From Bacilli bacterium (lineage in GTDB: Bacteria > Bacillota_I > Bacilli_A > RF39 > UBA660): a DNA stretch of 53,175 bases. The first letter of the stretch is position 1. Every line of letters starts with the position of its first letter. Shown here piece after piece: positions 36,389 to 46,692 of this stretch. Location: the NCBI GenBank assembly GCA_017541325.1, contig JAFXZI010000013.1:1-53175 (forward strand), written 5' to 3'. Both the position numbers and the translations under genes were made by a program. The notes below the pieces were generated by a model, which was not told where the DNA came from, ran no database searches, and saw only the letters and a program-made list of their open reading frames with translations.

Positions 36389-36417
36389 ATTATATTAGAT
36401 TCTATCCATATAATCAA
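36389..36417 (-). promoter_or_regulatory. Promoter of the T-box/leuS operon
   Basis: TTGATT (36412-36417) and TATAAT (36389-36394) on the minus strand with exactly 17 bases between. The -35 box lies inside the 3' end of the upstream glucosidase gene. Confidence 0.8.
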
Positions 36418-38881
36418 GAAGTTTCTTAAATAGATCGACAAATGATTTATCTAATCCTTTCTTTTTCAACTTCATAAGAGCAATTCTCTTCTTTTTAGTT
36501 TCACCTTCACCAAAGATGATTTTAGCTATCTCTTCTTTTAACTTAGTTTCAATTTGTAAGTTATTTAAGATATCATCAATATCATTTGCCATAACGTGCG
36601 ATGCAGATAATTCAATATCATCCCCCCTAACGTTAACAGTAAATTGACCAACAGTAGGAACATTTTTAACTTCTACAATGAAATCTTGTCCTTCAGAATA
36701 GTGCTCTTCTTTTAAAGGTTGATCTTTAAAATATGCAGATACTTTATCAGTTTCTTTTGTATTTCTAAATCTAATCTTATAATTACGTCTTTCAGGAACA
36801 ATACCACTCTTTCCTTCAGATGCTCTTACCATTACTGAATAGTTATTAGGTAAATAGTTATAAGATATTTCTGTTTTTAAGAAATAACCTTCTTTATATA
36901 ATGAACTAATACCATCATCTTCATACATATTATAAACATTACTTGCACCAGCAAATACTTGAATCTCTAAATCAGTTGGTGCTGATGTATTATTTATATT
37001 ACCTTTTAATGATAAAGGTATTATTGCACCTTCTCTTACGAATACTGGATAATCTTCTTCTTTATAGAAAGCTATGAATTTATGCTTACCAAGATACTTT
37101 TGACCAGTAAAGAAATCATACCAAGTTCCTTCTGGAAGATAAAAATGGTGAATAGTACGATTCATTACTAAATCTTTCTTATTAAGAATTGGACAAACGA
37201 ACATTTGGCTTCCAAAGAAGTATTCATTACGATAAATATCATCATCATAGAACTTTGGATACAAGTAATATAATGGTTGGAATATCATTACTCCTTCTGT
37301 ATAGTACTTATATGCTTCTGTATATAGATAAGATATTAATTGATGACGAAGTCTTAAATAATCATCTGTAATCTCTGCAGTTTTCTTATCCCATTTCCAT
37401 GGTTCTCTCTTATAATATTTTCCTTTATCAGAATGAAATCTTAAGATAGGAGAGAAACATCCTAATTCTACTGAACGAATATATAACTCAGAGTCTTCAA
37501 TTCCTCCATGATATCCACCTATATCATGACTCCACCAACATACACCTATATTAGATGCTGATAAGTTAAAGAATGGAATTGATTTAAAATTATCCCAGTT
37601 TACTTCTGTTTTTCCAGAATAAAGAACTGGATATCTATGAGCAGCAACCATACCACTTCTACCAAAAACCATTCCTCTTTTTGCAGGAAGTCTAGATAAG
37701 TCTTTATATAAATAATGATTTAATAACCATGTTACTTTCATATCAGGATTATCTGCATCATAATCATTCCAAATAAAGTCTACTCCAAGTCCTTCTAATG
37801 GATGTATTAATAGTTTTAAATATACATCTATAAATTTAGGATCATATGGAGCAAAAGGAATAACTCCATCTTCATTTGGTTGTAAATATTTAATTAATTC
37901 ATTATAAAAATGTTCATATGTTCTAATACCATTTTTAGGATTTGTACTTAATCCTAATCTAATACCTTTTTGATGCAAATTATCAATTAATTTTTTAGGA
38001 TTAGGTATTAAATCAGTATTAAATGTATAACCAGTATCATATACTTGTTCATCACTATTTGTAACAAGTCCTTGTTCCTTAACTACAATTTCATTAGGAG
38101 CATGTTCTTCTTTAACTGGTGTTTGTCTTAAATGCCAATCTTTATCTAATAAAAATACTGATAATGGCATATTGTTTTCATTAAACTTTTTAGCAATGTG
38201 TTCTATTTCATCTGCTGTATAAGGTAAATTACGACACCACCAGTTACCTAAAACATATCTAGGTATAAATGCTGGCATTCCAGTCAATTTAAAATAGTCT
38301 TGCATACAGAAACCAAAATCTTTTCCATAAACAAAAACATATATATCAATATTTCCTTCTTCATCTGGATTTTTAGGTTTAATAGTACCATCTAATTCAA
38401 ATCTTAATGAATTAGAATCATCTAAACTAACGAATCCTTCTATTGAATATAATCCTTTATTTAAAGGAGTCTTTACTTTAAAATTCTCTAAAGTAGAGTT
38501 GTTTCCATAATAATTTCTTACTTCAGGGCATCCATAATACCAGTAGGATTCAGTACCATTTACTTTAATATTTAAATTTTTCATAGAATTTCCAGATGTA
38601 CCTTTAAAAGGTTTATTTTTAGCATAACTTAAAGAAAAGTACTTAGTTTTCATTTCAATAAATAAACTATCTTCCTTAACTTCGTATTGAGGCTTATCAA
38701 AAAGCCTATTTAAAACCAATTGAGTTGCATCATCATGGAATAATCCCTTTGGACTATATTGAAGTCTTACCAATCTATCAGTAAGAAGAGTTATTCTATA
38801 ATTTGTCCCTTGATATACAACATCAGCTTTAGCTTTAAGTTTAGTCGGATCGATAGTAAATTGTTCGCCTAAGTTATACAT
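36395..38881 (-). CDS. Glycoside hydrolase family 31 alpha-glucosidase-like enzyme
   Basis: The 828-aa protein has an N-terminal beta-sandwich, then a GH31 barrel containing LPYTADEIEHIAKKF, VFLLDKDWH and VDFIWNDYDAD with the candidate nucleophile Asp near 372-376. The family sequence FGRSGMVAAHRYPVLYSGKT follows, then WWSHDIGGYHGG and distal beta domains (YEDDGIS). There is no signal peptide, so it acts inside the cell on alpha-linked oligosaccharides. A helical tail of about 60 residues (LKEEIAKIIFGEGETKKKR) extends past the usual end. GGTGAT precedes the ATG. It is divergent from the patatin gene. Confidence 0.93.
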   Translation of the reverse strand: MYNLGEQFTIDPTKLKAKADVVYQGTNYRITLLTDRLVRLQYSPKGLFHDDATQLVLNRLFDKPQYEVKEDSLFIEMKTKYFSLSYAKNKPFKGTSGNSMKNLNIKVNGTESYWYYGCPEVRNYYGNNSTLENFKVKTPLNKGLYSIEGFVSLDDSNSLRFELDGTIKPKNPDEEGNIDIYVFVYGKDFGFCMQDYFKLTGMPAFIPRYVLGNWWCRNLPYTADEIEHIAKKFNENNMPLSVFLLDKDWHLRQTPVKEEHAPNEIVVKEQGLVTNSDEQVYDTGYTFNTDLIPNPKKLIDNLHQKGIRLGLSTNPKNGIRTYEHFYNELIKYLQPNEDGVIPFAPYDPKFIDVYLKLLIHPLEGLGVDFIWNDYDADNPDMKVTWLLNHYLYKDLSRLPAKRGMVFGRSGMVAAHRYPVLYSGKTEVNWDNFKSIPFFNLSASNIGVCWWSHDIGGYHGGIEDSELYIRSVELGCFSPILRFHSDKGKYYKREPWKWDKKTAEITDDYLRLRHQLISYLYTEAYKYYTEGVMIFQPLYYLYPKFYDDDIYRNEYFFGSQMFVCPILNKKDLVMNRTIHHFYLPEGTWYDFFTGQKYLGKHKFIAFYKEEDYPVFVREGAIIPLSLKGNINNTSAPTDLEIQVFAGASNVYNMYEDDGISSLYKEGYFLKTEISYNYLPNNYSVMVRASEGKSGIVPERRNYKIRFRNTKETDKVSAYFKDQPLKEEHYSEGQDFIVEVKNVPTVGQFTVNVRGDDIELSASHVMANDIDDILNNLQIETKLKEEIAKIIFGEGETKKKRIALMKLKKKGLDKSFVDLFKKLLDYMDRI

Positions 38882-38979
38882 ATAATCACCCCGATTACTC
38901 TACTATTACAATTATATCATAAGTAATCAAGTATCTATAATATTTTTTATTTTTTTGTTATAATATTTTTGGTGATTTT

Positions 38980-40212
38980 ATGAAAGCATTAGTTTTATCT
39001 GGTGGAGGAGCTAAAGGAGCTTATCAATTAGGAGCTTGGAAAGCATTAAAAAAATTAAAGATTGATTTTGATATTGTAACTGGTACATCTATTGGTGCTG
39101 TTAATGGTCTTTTTATAGTTGAAAATAAATATCATACTTTAAAGAAATTATGGTTAAAAAAAGATATGTATAAATACTTTGGAGAAGACCTACAAAAATT
39201 AAATGATAAAAAGAAAGCTTTTAAAATATATAAAAATAATTTATTAACAGGAACCGGAATAGATACAGATAAATTTGAACAAATTATAAAAAAGAATATT
39301 GATATAGATAAAATATATGAATCAAATATAAAATATGGATTAGTAACTTATAATTTATCTAGTAAAAAACCAGAAATTATTACGAAAGAAATTAAACACA
39401 AAAAAGATATAGTAGACTATGCTATCGCATCTGCATCAGCATTTCCTATTTTAGAACCAAAAGAAATAAAAAATAAGAAATATATAGATGGTGGATATTA
39501 TGATAATCTACCTATTAATCTAGCAATTGATTTAGGAGCGGACGAAGTAATCGCAGTTGATTTAGAAGCAATTGGAATAAAAAGAAATACTAAAGATAAA
39601 AAGACACATGTAACTCTTATAAAACCACAAATAGATTTAGGAGATATCGCAGTATTTGATAAAACTATTAATAGAAGAAATTATAAATTAGGTTATAACG
39701 ATACTATGAAAGTATTTAAAAAACTTGATGGAGACTATTATACTTTTAAAAAGAATGATTTAAAAAAGAATTATGAAAGATATAAAGATAATTTCTCTTA
39801 TGTTTTAAAAAGAAGACTTGGAATAAATAATAAAAGAGTAATTAGCGAATTAAATAATATTCCTATTTATAAAAGATTATTTGATAATTCTTTTGATGAT
39901 TTTCTAACTATGAATAACTCTTTAGAATACTTAGGACAAGTATTTGAACTACCTATAGAAATAATATACGATATAAAACTATTTAATCATGTAATAAGAA
40001 TTAAATATGCTAATAATAATGATAAAGATCTAATTAAATTAAATAGTATAAAAAAATTAGATTTAAAAAATGTAGTTAATAAAAAACAAGTAGTAAAAAC
40101 TATCTATACTTATCTTTTAAGTCCAGTAGAATTTCATAAAGAATTATATGAATTAAGTATTTTGTTTCCAAAAGAATATATGGCTGCAATCTACTTATAT
40201 ACAATTATTTAA
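38980..40212 (+). CDS. Patatin-like phospholipase
   Basis: The 410-aa protein is a patatin-fold lipid acyl hydrolase. It has the oxyanion loop SGGGAKGAYQLG (7-18), the nucleophile elbow GTSIG with Ser37, and the catalytic Asp in YIDGGYYDNLP near 170. The extra C-terminal half (about 220-410) is Lys/Asn-rich with no recognised domain; many bacterial patatins are near 250-300 aa, so this copy carries an added region. There is no signal peptide. TATAAT lies about 20 bases before the ATG, with GGTGAT as ribosome site. The next gene starts one base after its stop. Confidence 0.92.
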   Translation: MKALVLSGGGAKGAYQLGAWKALKKLKIDFDIVTGTSIGAVNGLFIVENKYHTLKKLWLKKDMYKYFGEDLQKLNDKKKAFKIYKNNLLTGTGIDTDKFEQIIKKNIDIDKIYESNIKYGLVTYNLSSKKPEIITKEIKHKKDIVDYAIASASAFPILEPKEIKNKKYIDGGYYDNLPINLAIDLGADEVIAVDLEAIGIKRNTKDKKTHVTLIKPQIDLGDIAVFDKTINRRNYKLGYNDTMKVFKKLDGDYYTFKKNDLKKNYERYKDNFSYVLKRRLGINNKRVISELNNIPIYKRLFDNSFDDFLTMNNSLEYLGQVFELPIEIIYDIKLFNHVIRIKYANNNDKDLIKLNSIKKLDLKNVVNKKQVVKTIYTYLLSPVEFHKELYELSILFPKEYMAAIYLYTII

Positions 40213-40213
40213 G

Positions 40214-41155
40214 ATGGTAAATAAATTTAAATATAGTGATTCTAATAAAAGATATTATACTTTAGATTATTTTTATAAACATAAATTTAATTCTAAAGTA
40301 TTTAAAGCAAGTATAAATGGTGGATTTACTTGTCCAAACAAAGATGGAACAGTAGGATTTGGAGGATGTATCTACTGTTCTAAATTAGGTAGCGGAGATT
40401 TTGGTGGAAATAAAGAAGAAGAATTAGAGGTACAATTTGAAAAAGTTAAAAATCTAATTAGTAAAAAATGGCCTAACAGTAAATATATTGGTTATTTTCA
40501 AGCTAATACAAATACTTATGCACCACTTAATGAATTAAAAGATAAGTATGAAAGAATATTAAAATTAGATAATGTAGTTGGATTAAATATCGCAACTAGA
40601 TCTGATAGTATTACAGAAGAGTGTTATAACTACTTAGAAGAATTAAGTAAAAAAACTTATCTAACTGTAGAATTAGGATTACAAACAATACATGATAGAA
40701 CATCTATGTTAATAAATAGATGTCATACTTTAACTAATTTTGAAGAAGCTGTAAAAAAGCTTAGAAAAAGAAATATCAATGTAGTAGTTCATATTATAAA
40801 TGGACTTCCTTATGAAACTAAAGAAATGATGATAGATACAGTTAAATATTTGTCTAAACTTGATATTCAAGGAATTAAAATACATATGCTACATGTAATA
40901 AAAGATACAAAACTTGCTGAAATGTATGAAAAAGAAAAGTTTCATATCTTAACAAGAGATGAATATGTAGATATAGTATGTGATCAATTAGAGTATTTAA
41001 GAGAAGATATAGTAGTTAATCGTATAACAGGAGATCCCGATCCCAAAGAATTAATCGAGCCAACTTGGACATTAAAGAAATTCGTAGTTATGAATGAAAT
41101 AGATAAACTTATGGTAAAAAGAGATATTTACCAAGGAGATAAATATACAAAATAA
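40214..41155 (+). CDS. TIGR01212-family radical SAM protein (YtqA-like)
   Basis: The 313-aa protein carries the cluster-binding pattern C40, C52, C55 (GGFTCPNKDG then CIYCSKLGSGDFGG), spaced as in the TIGR01212 group rather than CX3CX2C. It ends in the conserved ITGDPDPKELIEPTWTLKK block. Relatives such as Bacillus YtqA have been implicated in tRNA modification, though the reaction is uncertain. It is translationally close to the patatin gene (one-base gap) and ends at a bidirectional terminator. Confidence 0.92.
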   Translation: MVNKFKYSDSNKRYYTLDYFYKHKFNSKVFKASINGGFTCPNKDGTVGFGGCIYCSKLGSGDFGGNKEEELEVQFEKVKNLISKKWPNSKYIGYFQANTNTYAPLNELKDKYERILKLDNVVGLNIATRSDSITEECYNYLEELSKKTYLTVELGLQTIHDRTSMLINRCHTLTNFEEAVKKLRKRNINVVVHIINGLPYETKEMMIDTVKYLSKLDIQGIKIHMLHVIKDTKLAEMYEKEKFHILTRDEYVDIVCDQLEYLREDIVVNRITGDPDPKELIEPTWTLKKFVVMNEIDKLMVKRDIYQGDKYTK

Positions 41156-41185
41156 AAATATCCACAATTCTGTGGATATTTTTTT
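41154..41185. terminator. Bidirectional terminator
   Basis: AAAAATATCCACA/TGTGGATATTTTT stem with T runs on both sides between converging genes. Confidence 0.85.
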
Positions 41186-42392
41186 ATTCTTCTGCTTCAC
41201 GATAATCTACAACATCTAATTTTTTAAATACATTTTTAGAATAATTATAAGTATAATATTCAAATTTTTCTTTTGTTAGACCATGACATTCTCCACCAGT
41301 ACAATCTGTTTTAGATCCTTGGTCAACTCTCTTAGTTATTACTAGATTATTATTATAGATATGTGTTTCAAATTCTATTCCTTGTTTTTCATCAGTTTTA
41401 ACATTTACTATTTTTTTATCAACAACATATAATTGTTTATCTTCTTTATTTATCAAATCATATTCTTTAATCACATTATTATAAATATATATTAATTTAT
41501 TATCTTTATAACCAGAATTATAGAAATCATAATCTATATGAAATTTATCTACTCCTTTAGTACTAATGTCATATCTATAGAAGTTTTCACTATCAGTATA
41601 AACAATTATATTATCTTTAAATGCGACTATATTAAAACTTGGATAAGACTTATTAATATCAATAGTTTCTACTTTGTTATCTTTAGTATCATATATTAAT
41701 ACTCCTTCTTCTCCTCGATAATTAATAAGTACTCTATCTTCATCAATTAATAAATTATCTAAAAATAACACTTCTTTATCAAATATAACTGTATTCTTAC
41801 TATCTTTAATATTATAGACCCCAATTTTTTCATCACAAGTTCTATATATTAAATCTTCTCCAATAAGTTTTCCTTGATATTGATAGCAAATATCTATTTT
41901 TATTTCTTTTAGAGTTTCTCTATCATATAGTTTTATCTCATTTTTTGTTTCTTCATAGTCTAATAAAATCAAATACTTACTATTAACTTGTATTGAAAAA
42001 TTATTTGTTCCATATTTTATATCTATCTTTTTATCACTGCCAGTACTTGCATCATAAACATGAATATAACCATCTTTGTGGAAATAATATACTAGATTAT
42101 TATATGTTGCCATTCCAGCACCAGCACTTTGATCAGTTATTGTAACTCTATCTCCATTATCATTATAGAAAAACAACTTACATGACTCATCATTATTTAA
42201 TCCACAAATAAAGTCCGTATCTAAGAAAATCGTTTGTTTCTCTACTTCTTTTTCTACTACTTTATTTTCTGTTTTCTTATTATCAGTATTCTTAGAATTA
42301 TCTTCTTTTTTATTATTTATAAATAGTACTATACCTACAGCAATTATAACTATACCAACTACAATAATACCTATCATTCTTTTTTTATTCAT
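41184..42392 (-). CDS. Membrane-anchored extracytoplasmic protein, probable beta-propeller
   Basis: The 402-aa protein has one N-terminal helix (about 5-25, MIGIIVVGIVIIAVGIVLFI) and a Lys/Asn linker. A large outer domain follows with repeated short beta-strand units (YLILLDYEETKNEIKLYDRE, NLLIDEDRVLINYRGEEGVL), which suggests a WD40/DUF5050-like propeller. Cysteine pairs (DFICGLNNDESC, TDCTGGEC) may form disulphides. Function unknown. It starts one base after the rhodanese gene stop, in a ligA-rhodanese-propeller transcript. Confidence 0.75.
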   Translation of the reverse strand: MNKKRMIGIIVVGIVIIAVGIVLFINNKKEDNSKNTDNKKTENKVVEKEVEKQTIFLDTDFICGLNNDESCKLFFYNDNGDRVTITDQSAGAGMATYNNLVYYFHKDGYIHVYDASTGSDKKIDIKYGTNNFSIQVNSKYLILLDYEETKNEIKLYDRETLKEIKIDICYQYQGKLIGEDLIYRTCDEKIGVYNIKDSKNTVIFDKEVLFLDNLLIDEDRVLINYRGEEGVLIYDTKDNKVETIDINKSYPSFNIVAFKDNIIVYTDSENFYRYDISTKGVDKFHIDYDFYNSGYKDNKLIYIYNNVIKEYDLINKEDKQLYVVDKKIVNVKTDEKQGIEFETHIYNNNLVITKRVDQGSKTDCTGGECHGLTKEKFEYYTYNYSKNVFKKLDVVDYREAEE

Positions 42393-42393
42393 A

Positions 42394-42774
42394 TTAGTCT
42401 CCTTTACTACAATTACTCATCGCACCTAAATCATATATATGAGTATATCCTGCTTGTTTAAGTGATTCAAATGCTTTTCCGCTTCTACCACCACTTATAC
42501 AATATACAATTATAGGTGTATCTTTTGATATATAATTCTCTTCTAATTTTTCTACTATATCTTGATATTCAATATTAATAGCGTTATCCAAATGACCTTC
42601 AGCATATTCATCAGGAGTACGTACATCAATAATCATATAATCATCATATGTTTTTATAATATCTATATCACTACAAGATATTTTTCCCATTTTTAAAAGA
42701 TTGTCTGTTGCATCTTTATTATTACATGCAGTAAATAGAAGTAAGATTGCACTAATTAGTAATAACTTTTTCAT
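42394..42774 (-). CDS. Rhodanese-domain lipoprotein
   Basis: The 126-aa protein has a signal with lipobox LFTAC (Cys17) and a single rhodanese domain (about 30-122). The domain is recognised from IIDVRTPDEYAEGHLDNAINI and the active-site loop VYCISGGRSGKA with Cys92. It should sit outside the membrane and could handle persulphide or other thiol chemistry. Two extra cysteines, C34 and C122, are present. It is one base after ligA and one base before the propeller-like gene. Confidence 0.9.
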   Translation of the reverse strand: MKKLLLISAILLLFTACNNKDATDNLLKMGKISCSDIDIIKTYDDYMIIDVRTPDEYAEGHLDNAINIEYQDIVEKLEENYISKDTPIIVYCISGGRSGKAFESLKQAGYTHIYDLGAMSNCSKGD

Positions 42775-42775
42775 A

Positions 42776-44770
<1,995 letters not shown>

Positions 44771-44774
44771 CTAT

Positions 44775-45731
44775 TTAATTATACCATTTTTTAATTCTTT
44801 TAACATTAGATAGATTACCATTTCTTACAATATCACTCTTCCAAGTATAATCATATGGACGAGCATAAAACAAACTATGTGGATAATTCTTACAACGAGA
44901 TTGATAGTCATAAGCAACATCTATACTACTCTTATCTTTTGTATATCCCATTCCTAAAAAACTATCATGACTTTCACTCATCATTACTGTTAAATCAGGA
45001 TTATGTGTAAAAGAATCTGTTAATACCATTAAATGTTGTTGATAACTTTCTATTACTGATTGATCTCTTTCAAATATTATTTCTCCATAAATTATCAAAT
45101 CATCTTTTGACATTTTTAATCCATTTAATACTCGAGGGAAGAAATGACATGAATGTTCATTCCATCCATATTTACTTGCTTCTTCAGGAAGAGCAATACT
45201 TTTAGCAGCATCAAATCTAAATCCTCTAACCCCACAATCTATTAATTCATCTAAAAAACCAATTAATCTATCTTGTAATTCATAATTACTTAAATTTAAT
45301 CCAGGAAGTCCATCTAAACATAAATGAGTTACTTCCCATCTATTTTCCCAATTAGTTACATTTCTATATGGTTTCCAATAATTAGGATTATTTCTTAAAG
45401 AAGGATCAACTTTATCTGAAATACCTATTCCATTATCTCCAGGAGCCATATGATTACATACTACATCTGCAACAATATCTATTTCTCTACTTGATGCTTC
45501 TCTACATAAATTAATTAAATCTTCTTTACTACCATATATATTTCCTATAGAAAATCCTAATGGTTGATAAGGTTCATACCATTTTAGACTATCTCCGTTT
45601 TTAAAGGGCTGTACTGGAGTAATTTGAATAAAATCAAATCCTTGATTTTTTATATCATCTAAATTACTACTTATATCTCTTAAATTCCAATTTAATAAAT
45701 GTAATCCTCTCATATCCACCTCTATTATCAA
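44775..45731 (-). CDS. Short GH13 alpha-amylase-family enzyme
   Basis: The 318-aa protein contains the GH13 barrel motifs: region I DVVCNH near 89-94, region II GFRFDAAKS with nucleophile Asp174, the acid/base YGEIIFE Glu217, and region IV SESHDS with Asp256. It lacks a C-terminal beta domain and any signal peptide, so it is shorter than most amylases (about 450-600 aa) but keeps all catalytic residues. The substrate is unknown; intracellular alpha-glucan is likely. It lies between ligA and the nucleotidyltransferase, and AGGTGG precedes the ATG. Confidence 0.9.
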   Translation of the reverse strand: MIIEVDMRGLHLLNWNLRDISSNLDDIKNQGFDFIQITPVQPFKNGDSLKWYEPYQPLGFSIGNIYGSKEDLINLCREASSREIDIVADVVCNHMAPGDNGIGISDKVDPSLRNNPNYWKPYRNVTNWENRWEVTHLCLDGLPGLNLSNYELQDRLIGFLDELIDCGVRGFRFDAAKSIALPEEASKYGWNEHSCHFFPRVLNGLKMSKDDLIIYGEIIFERDQSVIESYQQHLMVLTDSFTHNPDLTVMMSESHDSFLGMGYTKDKSSIDVAYDYQSRCKNYPHSLFYARPYDYTWKSDIVRNGNLSNVKRIKKWYN

Positions 45732-45741
45732 TTAAATTATA

Positions 45742-45773
45742 TCATTAAAAAAATACTATATTAAATAGTATTT
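45742..45773 (-). terminator. Terminator of the nucleotidyltransferase gene
   Basis: AAATACTAT/ATAGTATTT stem with a T7 tail on the minus strand. Confidence 0.8.
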
Positions 45774-45784
45774 CTTTTATTTTT

Positions 45785-46684
45785 TTAATTCCATAATTTA
45801 TCTGGATATATTCCTTTATCAACCATATCTTTAAAGGCATTTCTAACTACTTCTGCATCTTCTTTATATGTTACTCCATACCATTTAGCAGTAGTAGGTA
45901 TTACCTTCATATTTATTCCTTTAGCACTTGCATATTTATCAAGCACATCAGGAAGTAAATATTCTTGTGTTAATGGATCTTTCATATTTTTAAAGAAATC
46001 ATTTATATCTTCCACTAAATAATCTACTAATTCTTTTCTAAGTCCATACATTAACATTGATACAGGATGATCTGCTTCCATAGTATATTCTTCTTTAGTT
46101 TCATCTAATGGTTTACCATGAATAACTCCATCTATTTTTTCTACTTTACTTTCAACTAAAGAAACTAAGTTATCTCCTTCTACAAAACAAACTCCTCTTT
46201 TAACACTACCATTATCTGTAATAGTATTACCTATTTGATATCCAATAATAGAGAATTCATCTGTATTTTTTAATGAATCAGCAAGTAAACTAAATGGTTC
46301 TCTTCCATAATAGTCATCAGCAGAAATAACTGCGAATGGTCCGTTTATATATTTTCTTGCACAATATAAGGCATGTCCTGTACCAAGAGGTTTAGTTCTT
46401 TCTTTATCTACTGTAACTCCTTCAGGTACATCTTTATATTCTTGAAATGCATATTCTACTTTTACATGTTTTTCTAACTTATTACCTATTTTTTCTTTAA
46501 ATAATTCATAATTCTCTTCTCTTATAATAAATACAACTTTATTAAATCCTGCTTGTACAGCATCATAGATAGAATAATCAATAATAAATTCTCCATTTGG
46601 TCCCATTGGTTCAACTTGTTTTAGTCCACCAAATCTACTACCCATACCAGCAGCCATAATAACTAATGTTAATTCTTTATCCAT
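45785..46684 (-). CDS. Sugar-phosphate nucleotidyltransferase
   Basis: The 299-aa protein begins with the nucleotidyltransferase signature MAAGMGSRFGGLKQVEPMGPNGE and has DDYYGREPF as a metal-binding Asp segment. It ends with WYGVTYKEDAEVVRNAF. This GT-A fold family makes NDP-sugars from NTP and sugar-1-phosphate. It differs from classical GalU/RmlA in the GGLKQ and EPMGPNGE segments, so I do not assign the sugar. AGGAGG precedes the ATG. It is 8 bases downstream of pcrA, so the two are co-transcribed. Confidence 0.9.
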   Translation of the reverse strand: MDKELTLVIMAAGMGSRFGGLKQVEPMGPNGEFIIDYSIYDAVQAGFNKVVFIIREENYELFKEKIGNKLEKHVKVEYAFQEYKDVPEGVTVDKERTKPLGTGHALYCARKYINGPFAVISADDYYGREPFSLLADSLKNTDEFSIIGYQIGNTITDNGSVKRGVCFVEGDNLVSLVESKVEKIDGVIHGKPLDETKEEYTMEADHPVSMLMYGLRKELVDYLVEDINDFFKNMKDPLTQEYLLPDVLDKYASAKGINMKVIPTTAKWYGVTYKEDAEVVRNAFKDMVDKGIYPDKLWN

Positions 46685-46692
46685 AATTCCTC

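Noticed and set aside
37189-37371. Short plus-strand frame inside the GH31 gene
   Set aside because: Antisense shadow of a well-supported enzyme with no start signal.
44775-45731. GH13 gene as a broken pseudogene because it is short
   Set aside because: All catalytic residues, a start with ribosome site and an uninterrupted frame are present, so it is treated as an intact short enzyme.
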